Positions 45,225 through 54,261 of a DNA stretch of 64,000 nucleotides are shown piece by piece. Source of the DNA: Tahibacter sp042701255. Lineage in GTDB: Bacteria; Pseudomonadota; Gammaproteobacteria; Xanthomonadales; Rhodanobacteraceae. A program made the position numbers and the translations under genes. The first letter of the stretch is position 1, and each line of letters opens with the position of its first letter. The stretch covers positions 1-64,000 of the forward strand of contig NZ_CP170554.1 in the NCBI RefSeq assembly GCF_042701255.1, given 5' to 3'. The notes beneath the pieces are model-generated. The model was given only the letters and a program-made list of their open reading frames with translations, did no database searches and was not told the DNA's origin.

Positions 45225-45998
45225 ATGACCACGCCGCTGCATCCTTCCGCCGCGACCGGCTTCGACCAGGGCGCCGCCGCGTATGCGCGCGGCCGGCCCG
45301 ACTATCCGCCGGCGATCGTCGACTGGCTGCGCGAGGCGCTCGCGTTGACGCCGCGCTCGCGCGTCGTCGATCTCGGCGCCGGCACCGGCAAGTTCGTGCC
45401 CAGCCTGCTCGCGACGGGCGCCGACATCGTCGCGGTCGAACCGGTCGCCGGCATGCGCGCGCAGTTCGCGGCTGAGTATCCGCAGCTGACTGTCCTCGAC
45501 GGCACGGCCGAGGCCATGCCGCTGGCCGACGCGAGTGTCGATGCCGTGGTCTGCGCGACCGCGTTCCATTGGTTCGCGACCGCCGCGGCCTTGGCAGAGA
45601 TCCGCCGCGTGCTGCGGCCCGGCGGCCGGCTCGGCCTGATCTGGAACGTGCGCGATGAGCGTGTGCCCTGGGTCACGCGCCTGGCCGATCTGGTGCGCAG
45701 CTATGCCGGCGACACGCCGCGGCAGGCCGACGACACCTGGCGCCGCGTATTCCCGGCCGAGGGTTTCGGTCCGCTGCAACAGACGGAATTCGCCCATTCC
45801 CACGAAGGTCCGGCAGAAACCGTGATCGTCGGCCGGCTGCTCTCGACGAGCTTCATCGCCGCGCTGCCCGCGGCGGCGCGCGAGGAGCTCACGCAGCGCA
45901 TCCACGCACTGATCGCGGCCGAACCGGAACTGGCCGGCAGCGATCGCGTCGCGATGCCGTATCGCACGATGGCCTACGCGACGCAGAAGATCGCGTAG
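45225..45998 (+). CDS. Class I SAM-dependent methyltransferase (type 11, UbiE-like)
   Basis: 257 residues from ATG 45225 with GGAG 7 bases upstream. Motif I VVDLGAGTGKFVPSL, acidic loop VAVEPVAGM, motif II/III DAVVCATAFHWF and LRPGGRLGLIWN. The FHWF variant and length match a common bacterial small-molecule methyltransferase group of unknown acceptor. Soluble. Monocistronic. Confidence 0.82.
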   Translation: MTTPLHPSAATGFDQGAAAYARGRPDYPPAIVDWLREALALTPRSRVVDLGAGTGKFVPSLLATGADIVAVEPVAGMRAQFAAEYPQLTVLDGTAEAMPLADASVDAVVCATAFHWFATAAALAEIRRVLRPGGRLGLIWNVRDERVPWVTRLADLVRSYAGDTPRQADDTWRRVFPAEGFGPLQQTEFAHSHEGPAETVIVGRLLSTSFIAALPAAAREELTQRIHALIAAEPELAGSDRVAMPYRTMAYATQKIA

Positions 45999-46355
45999 CG
46001 AATCGGCCGAGGTCGCTGCACTGACGCCGACGCCTCCGCGGCGATAGCGTCGCCACAGTCTGTGACCGGGCGCAGGCAGAGACCGTCCTTACCGGCTTCG
46101 GCATGGCTGCGTTCGACATGGCGGCAATACCCGGCTCGCAGCGCCGCCGTCCATACGCTCCGCCCGCTATTCGCAAACAGACGGCGCACGATCGTGCCGC
46201 CAGACAGCCTGTCGATTTCGCCCGCCTCCGTTCGTCGCCGTGCCAGGAGCCGACGGCGGAGACGGGGCGATGAAGCGGATGATGCGCGATACACGACAGG
46301 CCAGCGGGTGCCGGCAACCGGCGTCGCGCACGAAGCGGCAGCCCGGAGGCACGCC
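45999..46355. other. 357-bp gap before the MFS gene
   Basis: Both neighbours are on the plus strand. A longer frame continuous with the MFS gene exists but lacks a start signal; no separate gene, hairpin or repeat is recognised. Confidence 0.35.
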
Positions 46356-47570
46356 ATGAAGCTGCCGTATCGCTGGATCATCGTCGCGGTCGGCGCGCTG
46401 CTCGGCTGCGTCGCGCTCGGCGCCATGTTCTCGCTGGCCGTGTTCCTCGCGCCGATCGCATCGGCGACGGGCTGGTCGCGCATCGGCATTTCCAGCGCGA
46501 TGACCTTGAACTTCCTGTTCATGGGCGCCGGCGCGCTGTTCTGGGGCGCAGCCAGCGACCGCTACGGCGCGCGGCCCGTCGTCGCGACCGGCGTCGTGCT
46601 GCTCGGCCTCGCGCTGACGCTGACCAGCCGGGCCACCACCTTGCTGCAATTCCAACTGATCTACGGCGTGCTCGTCGGCCTGGCCGCGAGCGCGTTCTTC
46701 GCGCCGTTGATGGCGCTGACGACGGCCTGGTTCGACCGCCATCGCGCGTTGGCCGTGTCGCTGGTATCCGCCGGCATGGGCGTCGCGCCGATGACGATAT
46801 CGCCGCTCGCGCGCTGGCTCATCGACGCCTACGAATGGCGCACGGCGATGCTGCTGATCGGCCTGGGCACCTGGCTGCTGCTGCCGGTCGCGCTGCTGCT
46901 GCGCCGCGCGCCGCCGGCCGTTGCCGCGACGGCGTCGGCCGCCGATGCGCCGGCCGACCTCGACGGCATGTCGGCGAAGCAGGCGCTGGGCTCGCGCGAA
47001 TTCGTCGTGCTCGGCCTGACCTATTTCGCCTGCTGCGCCGCGCATTCGGGGCCGATCTTCCACATGGTCAGCTACGCGATCGTCTGCGGCATCGGGCCCA
47101 TGGCCGCGGTCAGCATCTACAGCGTCGAAGGGCTGGCCGGACTCGTCGGACGCCTGCTGCTCGGCGCGTTGGCCGACCGGCTCGGCGTCAGGCGCGTCAT
47201 CGTCGCCGGTCTGCTGCTGCAGGCGTTCGCGATCGCCGGCTATCTGTTCGCGCGCGAGCTGCGCGATTTCTATCTGCTGGCGCTGGTGTTCGGCACGGCC
47301 TACGGCGGCGTCATGCCGCTGTACGCCGTGCTCGCGCGCGACTACTTCGGTCCGCGTGCGCTGGGTACGGTGCTCGGCGCGGCGATGATGCTGTCGAGTC
47401 TCGGCATGGCCTTCGGCCCGCTGGCCGGCGGCTGGCTGTTCGATACCTGGGGCGGCTACGGCTGGCTGTTCATCGGCTCGTGCCTGGTCGGCCTGGCTGC
47501 CGCGGCGATGGCGCTGGCGTTTCCGCCGCTGCGGTCGCAGCGAAATGCGGCGATCGCGGAGCCGGCCTGA
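46356..47570 (+). CDS. Major facilitator superfamily transporter, monocarboxylate/oxalate-like
   Basis: 404 residues from ATG 46356 (GGAGG 8 bases upstream). Twelve membrane segments with the MFS loop motif between helices 2 and 3 (WGAASDRYGARPVV) and its repeat in the second half (LGALADRLGVRRVI). Overall layout resembles the OFA/monocarboxylate branch, for example FAPLMALTTAWFDRHRALAVSL. Substrate unknown. A Dyp peroxidase gene follows 94 bases later, possibly separate. Confidence 0.85.
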   Translation: MKLPYRWIIVAVGALLGCVALGAMFSLAVFLAPIASATGWSRIGISSAMTLNFLFMGAGALFWGAASDRYGARPVVATGVVLLGLALTLTSRATTLLQFQLIYGVLVGLAASAFFAPLMALTTAWFDRHRALAVSLVSAGMGVAPMTISPLARWLIDAYEWRTAMLLIGLGTWLLLPVALLLRRAPPAVAATASAADAPADLDGMSAKQALGSREFVVLGLTYFACCAAHSGPIFHMVSYAIVCGIGPMAAVSIYSVEGLAGLVGRLLLGALADRLGVRRVIVAGLLLQAFAIAGYLFARELRDFYLLALVFGTAYGGVMPLYAVLARDYFGPRALGTVLGAAMMLSSLGMAFGPLAGGWLFDTWGGYGWLFIGSCLVGLAAAAMALAFPPLRSQRNAAIAEPA

Positions 47571-47664
47571 GCACCGTCGGCGCAGCGATGCGGCACACCA
47601 CTGCTCCGTCCGCTGCGCTGGCCGTAGACTCCGCTTCCAGGACTTCCTACACCCAGGACATCGC

Positions 47665-48615
47665 ATGCCCGCCGCCGGCCCCGCTTCGCAACCCGTGGTG
47701 TCGCCGCTGACGCGCGCGGCGATCTATCTCGTGCTCAGCCTGAAACCCGATGCCGACGCATCGGTCGTGCGCGACGTGGCCGCCGATCTCGCCGCGCTCG
47801 TGCGCAGCGTCGGTTTCCGCGACCCGCAGAGTGGGCTGTGCTGCGTGCTCGGCTTCGGCGCATTGGCCTGGGACCGCCTGTTCGGCGGGCCGCGGCCCGC
47901 CGAACTGCATCCGTTCAAGGAGCTTCGTGCCGACGCACGGCATGCGCCCGCGACGCCGGGCGATCTGCTGTTCCACATCCGTGCCGAACGCATGGATCTG
48001 TGCTTCGAGCTCGCCAGCCGCCTCATGGACCGCCTGGCCGACGTCGCCACCAGCGCCGACGAAGTGCACGGCTTCCGCTACTTCGACGCGCGCGATCTGC
48101 TGGGTTTCGTCGACGGCACCGAGAACCCGGTCGACCAGGCCGCGGTCGACGCGGTGCGGATCGGCGACGAGGACGCGGCCTTCGCCGGCGGCAGCTACGT
48201 GATCGTGCAGAAATACCTGCACGACCTGCGCGCCTGGAACGCGCTGCCGACCGAGACACAGGAGCGCATCGTCGGCCGGCGCAAGCTGTCGGACATCGAG
48301 CTCGACGACACGGTCAAGCCGAGCTACGCGCACAACGCGCTGACGACGATCGAAGAGAACGGCAGGGAGATGAAGATCCTGCGCGAGAACATGCCGTTCG
48401 GCCGCGCCGGCGAGGCGGAGTTCGGCACGTATTTCATCGGCTATGCGCGCTCGCCGCGGACCATCGAGCAGATGCTGGAGAATATGTTCATCGGCCGCCC
48501 GGCCGGCAACTACGACCGGCTGCTGGATTTCAGCCGCGCGGTCACCGGCGGTCTGTTCTTCGTGCCGAGCGCCGATTTCCTCGACGATCCGCCGTCGCCC
48601 GGCGCGGCCGGCTGA
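47665..48615 (+). CDS. Dyp-type heme peroxidase, YfeX-like
   Basis: 316 residues. Start 47665 with AGGA 6 bases upstream. GFVDGTENP (147-155) is the GxxDG distal heme motif with catalytic Asp; SYAHNA provides the likely proximal His region, and FIGYARSPRTIEQMLENMF and GGLFFVPS are family blocks. No Tat or Sec signal, so cytosolic, like YfeX. Dyp peroxidases oxidise dyes and porphyrinogens using hydrogen peroxide. Confidence 0.9.
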   Translation: MPAAGPASQPVVSPLTRAAIYLVLSLKPDADASVVRDVAADLAALVRSVGFRDPQSGLCCVLGFGALAWDRLFGGPRPAELHPFKELRADARHAPATPGDLLFHIRAERMDLCFELASRLMDRLADVATSADEVHGFRYFDARDLLGFVDGTENPVDQAAVDAVRIGDEDAAFAGGSYVIVQKYLHDLRAWNALPTETQERIVGRRKLSDIELDDTVKPSYAHNALTTIEENGREMKILRENMPFGRAGEAEFGTYFIGYARSPRTIEQMLENMFIGRPAGNYDRLLDFSRAVTGGLFFVPSADFLDDPPSPGAAG

Positions 48616-48659
48616 ATCCGTCCCGCCCCGGAGAAGCGAAGCCGTCACGCCGTGCCGTG

Positions 48660-48685
48660 CGCCGCCGCGAACGAATGCGGCGGCG
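48660..48685. terminator. GC-rich hairpin between convergent genes
   Basis: CGCCGCCGC / GCGGCGGCG, 9-bp perfect stem with an 8-base loop, between the Dyp peroxidase stop and the DUF2231 stop. No T run on either side, so its terminator role is uncertain. Confidence 0.4.
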
Positions 48686-48735
48686 ATGACACGTCGGTCG
48701 CGCCGCCGTCATTCGCTGCACGCCGGCGAAGCGGG

Positions 48736-49152
48736 CTAGCGGCGCACGCGGACTCCGTGTTCGTAGACCAAGCGGCCGCCGAGCCAGCCGGCCACCGCGA
48801 GCGCGGCGAAGCCGGCGACGCTGAGCGCGAGCGCCCATGCATCCGGCGTGCGCAGCGACAGACCGTCCAGGCGCAGCAGCAGGCTGGCTGCATAGGCGCT
48901 CCAGGCCAGGCTGACCCAGAGCAGATGATGCTGCGCATCGCGCAGCGCCGGATGTTCCGGCGGCAGCGCGAGCAGGTCGGCGAAACCCGCTGCCATGGCG
49001 ACGAGCGCACTCACGGTGCCGATCGCGTGCAACAGACCGGCGAACTGCCAGGCCGGTGCGCCGATCACGAGGCCGAGCAGATCGGCCGCGGTCGCGAGCG
49101 ACCAGCTCGCGATCGGGAAATGCACCAGCGCCGGATGCAGCGGATGACTCAC
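48736..49152 (-). CDS. DUF2231-domain membrane protein
   Basis: 138 residues from a GTG at 49152 overlapping the stop codon of the preceding gene (GTGA). The N-terminus SHPLHPALVHFPIASW is the DUF2231 signature with histidines that may bind a metal or heme. Four membrane helices. DUF2231 proteins are uncharacterised inner-membrane proteins found with redox or cytochrome genes. Third gene of the ECF sigma operon. Confidence 0.8.
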   Translation of the reverse strand: MSHPLHPALVHFPIASWSLATAADLLGLVIGAPAWQFAGLLHAIGTVSALVAMAAGFADLLALPPEHPALRDAQHHLLWVSLAWSAYAASLLLRLDGLSLRTPDAWALALSVAGFAALAVAGWLGGRLVYEHGVRVRR

Positions 49153-49493
49153 AGCCCGAGCACCGCACTGAGCAGGGTCAGGAAACCCGTGACCGCGACG
49201 CCGGCATGCACGAACACGATGGCCTTCGGCGGGATCGTGCCGCGCCAGTGCAGCGAGGCAAGATAGAACCCGCCGAGCGCCGCGGCGACGAACAGCGCGA
49301 GCGCCGCGACGATGCGGCCGGCGGCGGCACCCTGCAACACGACGAACAGCAGCACGACGATGCCGGAAGCACCGAGCGCCGCATGCGCGGCGGACAGCGC
49401 CCAGGGCGCGATGCGCCCGCGCAGCACGCTTGCGGCGAGCACCAGTCCACCGACGGCGCCGATGGCGAACAGAAGCAGTGCGATCTTCAACAT
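49149..49493 (-). CDS. Small four-helix membrane protein of unknown function
   Basis: 114 residues; start 49493 with GGAGA 7 bases upstream. Four hydrophobic helices with His in loops (SAAHAALGASG, SLHWRG, FVHAGVAVTG). No family recognised. It lies between the ECF sigma gene and the DUF2231 gene, 35 bases after the former and overlapping the latter, so the two membrane proteins may act together. Confidence 0.7.
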   Translation of the reverse strand: MLKIALLLFAIGAVGGLVLAASVLRGRIAPWALSAAHAALGASGIVVLLFVVLQGAAAGRIVAALALFVAAALGGFYLASLHWRGTIPPKAIVFVHAGVAVTGFLTLLSAVLGL

Positions 49494-49528
49494 GATCTTC
49501 TCCAGATGAGGGCCTCGCGGCCACGGGT

Positions 49529-50242
49529 TCAGTCGTTGCTGCCGTCCGGCAGCGAAGCGATGCGCTGCATCACCGTTGCGGTCATGCGCTCGCAGCGCGT
49601 GCCGAGGAACGGGAAGGCCTCGTTCAAGGTCGTCGCCAGGGTGTCGCTGAGCGCCGCGTGCAGCAGGCGCCGTGCGCGGTGCAGCCGCGTCTTGACGGTT
49701 TCGGATCGCAGGCTCAGCGCGGTCGCGGTTTCCTCGACCGTGCAGCCTTCGATCTCGCGCAGCACGAACACGATGCGGAACGGTTCGGGCAGCGCGTCGA
49801 CGGCTTTTTCGATCAGGCGGCGGATCTGTTCCTGCGCGACCGCCGCGGCCGGATCGATCGAGACACTGGTCCCCGGGAACGCGACGATGCGGCCCGGATC
49901 GAGCTGCGCGGCCTCGATCTGTTCGACCTCGACCTGGCTGTGCTGGCGGCGCAGGCGGCCGTAAGCGGCATTGAGCACGATGCGCGTCAGCCAGGTCAGC
50001 AAGGATGCTTCGCCGCGAAAGCCGGCGAGATTCGCATACGCTTCCATGTACGACTCCTGCACCACGTCCTCGGCTTCCGCGTCGCTGCCGAGCACGCCGC
50101 GCGCGACGCGGAACAGGCGCCGGTTGCTGCGCTGCATGAGCTCGCGGAACGCGGCGCGGTCGCCGCGCTGCAGCAGCGCGGCCAGCGCGGCGTCGTCGAG
50201 GGCGGCGTAGTCGACGGCACGCAGGGTGGCATTCGCAGTCAT
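49529..50242 (-). CDS. ECF-type RNA polymerase sigma factor
   Basis: 237 residues; start 50242 with AGGAGA 6 bases upstream. Sigma-70 region 2 (~28-95, DVVQESYMEAYANLAGFRGEASLLTWLTRI split here for brevity around YMEAYANL) and region 4 (~155-205, LPEPFRIVFVLREIEG, TVEETATAL, RSETVKTRLHRAR). A ~30-residue tail with GTRCERMTATVMQRI follows region 4, as in several ECF groups. Redirects RNA polymerase to a small stress regulon. No classical anti-sigma gene is adjacent; the two downstream membrane proteins are the only candidates. Confidence 0.88.
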   Translation of the reverse strand: MTANATLRAVDYAALDDAALAALLQRGDRAAFRELMQRSNRRLFRVARGVLGSDAEAEDVVQESYMEAYANLAGFRGEASLLTWLTRIVLNAAYGRLRRQHSQVEVEQIEAAQLDPGRIVAFPGTSVSIDPAAAVAQEQIRRLIEKAVDALPEPFRIVFVLREIEGCTVEETATALSLRSETVKTRLHRARRLLHAALSDTLATTLNEAFPFLGTRCERMTATVMQRIASLPDGSND

Positions 50243-50292
50243 TCGGTTCTCCTTTGCCCTGACGGATGCAACAGTGCGGATAAGGTTCCCGC

Positions 50293-50925
50293 TCAGGCCG
50301 AGAGTGCCGCAAGAATGTCGCTGCGCCAGGGTTCGCGGTTGAACTCGCCGAGCAGGCGGCGGGTGACCAGGTTCACCCCTTGCAGGCCGATGCCGCGTGA
50401 AGCGATGCAGTCGTGCGTGGCGCGCAGGACCACGGCCACGCCGCGCGGCTGCAGGGCCTGCTGCAAGGTATCGGCGATCTCGCCGGTCAGCCGCTCCTGG
50501 ATCTGCAGGCGCCGCGCATAGGCGTCGACGAGGCGCGCGAGCTTGGAAATGCCGACCACCCGTTCGCCGGGCAGATAGGCGACGTGGGCGACGCCGCGGA
50601 TAGCCGCCATATGGTGTTCGCAGACCGAGCGCAGCGGGATGTCGCGCAGCAGCACCAGATCGTCGTAGCCGGCGCCGTCGAAATCGCGTACCAGCAATTG
50701 GGCCGGATCGACGGCGTAGCCACCGAACCATTCCTCGTAGGCGCGCAGCACGCGTGCCGGCGTATCGCGCAACCCTTCGCGCGCCGGCGTGTCGCCGGCC
50801 CAGCGGATCAGTGTGCGCACGGCGGCCTCGGCCTGCGCGCGCGAGGGACGCGGCAGCAGACGATCGGAGGCCGGCGCGGATGCGGTATCGCGGGCCTCGG
50901 GCAACGGCAGGGTCGTATCGAACAT
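50293..50925 (-). CDS. folE: GTP cyclohydrolase I
   Basis: 210 residues. Zinc ligands Cys102, His105 and Cys173 (VCEHHMA; THDCIASRGI) and the YLPGERVVGISKLARLV and QIQERLTGEIA blocks are those of type I FolE. It makes dihydroneopterin triphosphate from GTP for folate (or tetrahydrobiopterin) synthesis. An ATG at 50946 is an alternative start adding seven residues. Divergent from the Rieske-FAD gene. Confidence 0.92.
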   Translation of the reverse strand: MFDTTLPLPEARDTASAPASDRLLPRPSRAQAEAAVRTLIRWAGDTPAREGLRDTPARVLRAYEEWFGGYAVDPAQLLVRDFDGAGYDDLVLLRDIPLRSVCEHHMAAIRGVAHVAYLPGERVVGISKLARLVDAYARRLQIQERLTGEIADTLQQALQPRGVAVVLRATHDCIASRGIGLQGVNLVTRRLLGEFNREPWRSDILAALSA

Positions 50926-51082
50926 GACGGCTCTCGTCGGGGACATGACCGCGCAGATGCAGCAGGGCGCGCGAGGTTCCCGCCCCGTCGCCACGGTCGC
51001 GGGAACCTCGCGCCGCCTCATGCATCCGTCTGTGCAAACGCGCAAGATAAGCCGGCCCATCGACATTCCCGAGGAATCCACA

Positions 51083-52600
51083 ATGGCGCATACCGACGCA
51101 CCGCCGCCCGGCCCCGATTTCGCGGCCGGCGTTGCCCTGGCCGACGTGCCCGCAACCGGCGTGCTCGCCGGACACGTGGCCGGCGAGGCCGTATTGCTGG
51201 CGCGGCTCGACGACGGCTTCACGGCGGTCAGCGGCAGCTGCACGCACTACGGCGCGCCGCTCGCGGAAGGGCTCGTCGTCGGCGAGGAAATCCGCTGCCC
51301 GTGGCATCACGCCTGTTTCAGCCTGCGCAGCGGCGCGGCACTCCGGGCACCGGCGTTCGCATCGCTGGCCTGCTGGCAGGTCGAGGTCGTCGGCGAGCGG
51401 GTGTTCGTGCGCGGCAAGACCACGCCGACCCGTCCGCCGGCGCCGCGGCCACGCCGTCCGCGCGAGCGCATCGTCATCGTCGGCGGCGGCGCCGCCGGTT
51501 ATGCGGCAGCCGAGCGGCTGCGCGAACTCGGCCATGCGGGTTCCCTGACGATGCTCAGCGCCGACGCGTCCGCACCCTACGACAGACCGAACCTGTCCAA
51601 GGACTATCTGGCCGGCACCGCACCCGAGGAATGGATTCCGCTGCAGGGCGACGCGTTCTACGCCGAACGCGCGATCGATCTGCGGCTGGACAGCGAAGTC
51701 GTCGGCATCGATGTCGCGGCGCGCGAACTGCGTACGCGCAACGGCGAGCGCCACACCTACGACGCGCTACTGTTCGCCACGGGCGCCGAGCCGCGGCGCC
51801 TGGACCTGCCGGGACTGGACGGTCCGCGCGTATTCACCCTGCGCACCCTGGCCGATGCACGCGCGGTCATCGCCGCGAGCACGGAGGCGCGCAAGGTCGT
51901 GCTGATCGGCGCGGGCTTCATCGGTCTCGAAGCCGCCGGCGCATTGCGCGCACGCGGTCTCGAGGTGCACGTGGTCGCACCCGGCAAGGTGCCGATGGAA
52001 CGCGCGCTCGGCGCCGAACTCGGCGGCTTCATCGCCGCGCTGCATGCGGCCCAGGGCGTGCAGTTCCACATGGGCACGACGCCGACCGGCTTCAGCGGCG
52101 GTGCGCTGACCCTCGTCGACGGCAGTGCGATAGCGGCCGACATCGTCGTCGTCGGCACCGGCGTGACGCCGCGCACTGCGCTTGCCGCGATGGCCGGGCT
52201 CGCGATCGACGACGGCATCCTCGTCGACGAAACCCTGCAGACCTCACTGCCGGACCATTACGCCGCCGGCGATGTCGCGCGCTATCCGTTCGCCGGCGAC
52301 ACCGCCCGCGTCGAACACTGGGTACATGCGCAGCGCCAGGGCCAGGTCGCCGCGGCCAATCTGCTCGGCGCCGGCCAGCGCTACGGCGAGGTGCCGTTCT
52401 TCTGGACCCATCACCAGGACGTCGACCTGCGCTACTGCGGCCATGCCGCGCGCTGGGACGAGGTGCGCATCGACGGCGATCTGACGGCGCGCGATTTCAC
52501 GGCGCGCTATTTCCACGGCGGCAAACTCGTCGCTGCCGCATCGGTCGGCCGCGATCGGGAAAACCTCACGATCGAGGCGCAGCTGCGCGGCGATATCTGA
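51083..52600 (+). CDS. Rieske [2Fe-2S] domain fused to FAD-dependent ferredoxin-type reductase
   Basis: 505 residues; start 51083 with GAGGA 8 bases upstream. Residues ~15-110: Rieske domain with ligands Cys53/His55 (CTH) and Cys72/His75 (CPWH). Residues ~125-420: two-dinucleotide pyridine-nucleotide reductase fold with FAD motif VIVGGGAAGYAAAERLRELG, LLFATGAEPR, NAD motif VVLIGAGFIGLEAAGALRARG and the second-FAD motif HYAAGDVA. The C-terminal reductase domain follows. This is the AIFM3-like arrangement. It likely passes electrons from NADH through FAD to the Rieske cluster; acceptor unknown. Confidence 0.88.
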   Translation: MAHTDAPPPGPDFAAGVALADVPATGVLAGHVAGEAVLLARLDDGFTAVSGSCTHYGAPLAEGLVVGEEIRCPWHHACFSLRSGAALRAPAFASLACWQVEVVGERVFVRGKTTPTRPPAPRPRRPRERIVIVGGGAAGYAAAERLRELGHAGSLTMLSADASAPYDRPNLSKDYLAGTAPEEWIPLQGDAFYAERAIDLRLDSEVVGIDVAARELRTRNGERHTYDALLFATGAEPRRLDLPGLDGPRVFTLRTLADARAVIAASTEARKVVLIGAGFIGLEAAGALRARGLEVHVVAPGKVPMERALGAELGGFIAALHAAQGVQFHMGTTPTGFSGGALTLVDGSAIAADIVVVGTGVTPRTALAAMAGLAIDDGILVDETLQTSLPDHYAAGDVARYPFAGDTARVEHWVHAQRQGQVAAANLLGAGQRYGEVPFFWTHHQDVDLRYCGHAARWDEVRIDGDLTARDFTARYFHGGKLVAAASVGRDRENLTIEAQLRGDI

Positions 52601-52656
52601 TCGAAACCGGCGCCGACGACGTCGCGCGACGAATGCCGCGGCGGCAGTAACGCAGT

Positions 52657-52684
52657 ACCACGGAGCGGCGATACGTATCGCCGC
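52657..52684. repeat. 28-bp direct repeat (copy 1) flanking the HtrA-like gene, containing a 22-bp perfect palindrome
   Basis: Matches 53751-53778 in 25 of 28 positions, same orientation, 1094 bases apart, bracketing the protease gene. This copy includes a perfect 22-bp palindrome at 52664-52685 (AGCGGCGATAC and its complement), which may serve as a terminator between the convergent reductase and protease genes. Confidence 0.65.
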
Positions 52685-52690
52685 TTCCGC

Positions 52691-53686
52691 TCAGTCGGAC
52701 AATTCCGCCGGCCGCACGATCAAGGTCAGTTCGCGATCGTGACGCAGCACCGACACGGCGCAATCGCGGTCGATGCGTTCGAGATCGAGCAGCCGATGCA
52801 GGTCGTCGATGCTGCCGCAGGGACTGCCGGCAAAGCGGACGATCAGATCGCCCGAGCGCAGACCCGCGCGCTCGGCGGGTCCGCCCGGCGTGAGTTCCAT
52901 GACGCGCACGGCGCCGGGCTGCTCGAGCTGGAAATGCCGCAGATAGCGCTGCGGCAGTCGCGTGTTCTGACCGGCCACGCCGAGGCTCGCGCGGCGTACG
53001 CGGCCATGCTGCAGCAGCTGCAGCACGACGCGCTGTACCGAGTCGATCGACGTCGCGAAGCAGATGCCCTGCGCGCCGGCGATGATCGCCGTGTTGACGC
53101 CGACGACCCGGCCTCGCGCATCGAGCAGCGGCCCGCCGGAATTGCCCGGATTGAGCGCGGCATCGGTCTGGATCACGTCGTCGATGAGCCGGCCGGTCGT
53201 CGCACGCAGGCTGCGCCCGAGCGCACTGACCACACCGGCGGTCACGGTCGACGCGAAGCCCATCGGATTGCCGATCGCGACGACGAGCTGACCGACGTGA
53301 AGCGCGCCGGCCGATCCCAAGGTCAGGCTCGGCAGAGCGGACGGCGCGGCGATCTTGAGCAGGGCCAGATCGGTATGCGGATCGTCGCCGAGCACGGCCG
53401 CCTCGTGTTTTCCGCCGACGGTCGTATGCACGGTCACGCGGCGCGCGCCGCGCACGACGTGGGAGTTCGTCAGGATCAGGCCGTCGGACGTGAACAGGAA
53501 GCCCGAACCGGCACCCATGGCTCGCCCTTCGCGCTCGCGGCTGACTTCGATCGCGACCACGGCCGGATTGGCCGCGTCGTAGATGCCGGTGACCACGCGC
53601 GAATAGGCGTCGAGTGCCGAGGCTTCGTCGGCGCCGGCCGACAGCTCGTCGCGATCGTGGTCGGTATCGAAAACAGGAATGTCCAT
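52691..53686 (-). CDS. Cytosolic HtrA/Deg-like serine protease with one PDZ domain
   Basis: 331 residues from ATG 53686. Chymotrypsin-like domain (~30-225) with triad His76 (NSHVV), Asp106 (TDLALL) and Ser183 (GNSGGP). One PDZ domain (~240-325, GPAERAGLRSGDLIVRFAG). No signal peptide or membrane helix is seen, unlike DegS/DegP; a longer start (53755) would add a cationic stretch without a clear signal. The first ~28 residues are acidic (DTDHDRDELSAGADE). It is probably a cytosolic Deg protease. Flanked by direct repeats. Confidence 0.85.
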   Translation of the reverse strand: MDIPVFDTDHDRDELSAGADEASALDAYSRVVTGIYDAANPAVVAIEVSREREGRAMGAGSGFLFTSDGLILTNSHVVRGARRVTVHTTVGGKHEAAVLGDDPHTDLALLKIAAPSALPSLTLGSAGALHVGQLVVAIGNPMGFASTVTAGVVSALGRSLRATTGRLIDDVIQTDAALNPGNSGGPLLDARGRVVGVNTAIIAGAQGICFATSIDSVQRVVLQLLQHGRVRRASLGVAGQNTRLPQRYLRHFQLEQPGAVRVMELTPGGPAERAGLRSGDLIVRFAGSPCGSIDDLHRLLDLERIDRDCAVSVLRHDRELTLIVRPAELSD

Positions 53687-53750
53687 GGGCGCCCAGATGG
53701 GGCCGCCGGCGACGCAAACAAGCGCGCGCTGCAGCCTGCGCCTCGGCGAC

Positions 53751-53778
53751 ACCACGGAGCGGCTATGCGTATCGGCGC
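53751..53778. repeat. 28-bp direct repeat (copy 2) upstream of the HtrA-like gene
   Basis: Same orientation as 52657-52684 with three mismatches (positions 14, 17 and 25). It lies 65 bases upstream of the protease start and could overlap its promoter. Confidence 0.6.
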
Positions 53779-54261
53779 AGGAATTCGACGCGGCAACGGC
53801 TCAGGCTGTCATCGGTCCGATATCCGCGCGAATGATCGCTGCCTCATGCAGACGACGACGGTCATCGCGATCGACAGCGCACGCGCCGGCATGCACCGAA
53901 GCGAATCCTGACCAGCGAGAGAAACACCCGTACATCGCTCTGTTCGCGACCACCGAATGATTCGTGGCTGTCGGCAGCAATCGTCAGGTGCACGGCAAAG
54001 CGGAGTGAGCGTGTCGATGCATGCGGGAGCACGCGGAGCCTGCGCAATGAGAAGGCTCAGCGCCGAAGACGGGATCTCCAGCAGCTGAGCCTTCTACCGG
54101 TGCTCTGAACTGAAGCTCTGAGCGTTCCGGCGAAACGAATGCTCGCACGATGCACGTTGCGACGCGGTGAGGATGCTTCGCTGCCGCGTTCACGGGACTG
54201 CAACCGCCGCGAGCCGAGCATGGCGACCCGTTTCGACAATGCGATGAGAAGGAAGCAGATC
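53779..54261. other. Gap between HtrA-like and CBS genes
   Basis: About 480 bases without a recognised gene. It holds the perfect 12-bp hairpin at 54050-54095 (listed separately) and a direct repeat CTCTGA at ~54104 and ~54117. A longer frame reaching into the CBS gene starts at 54139 but has no good ribosome-binding site. Confidence 0.4.
54050..54095. other. Stem-loop upstream of the CBS-domain gene
   Basis: Perfect 12-bp arms AGAAGGCTCAGC (54050-54061) and GCTGAGCCTTCT (54084-54095) with a 22-base loop. No T run. Could be a terminator-like structure, an RNA element or an operator; nothing more can be said. Confidence 0.45.
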
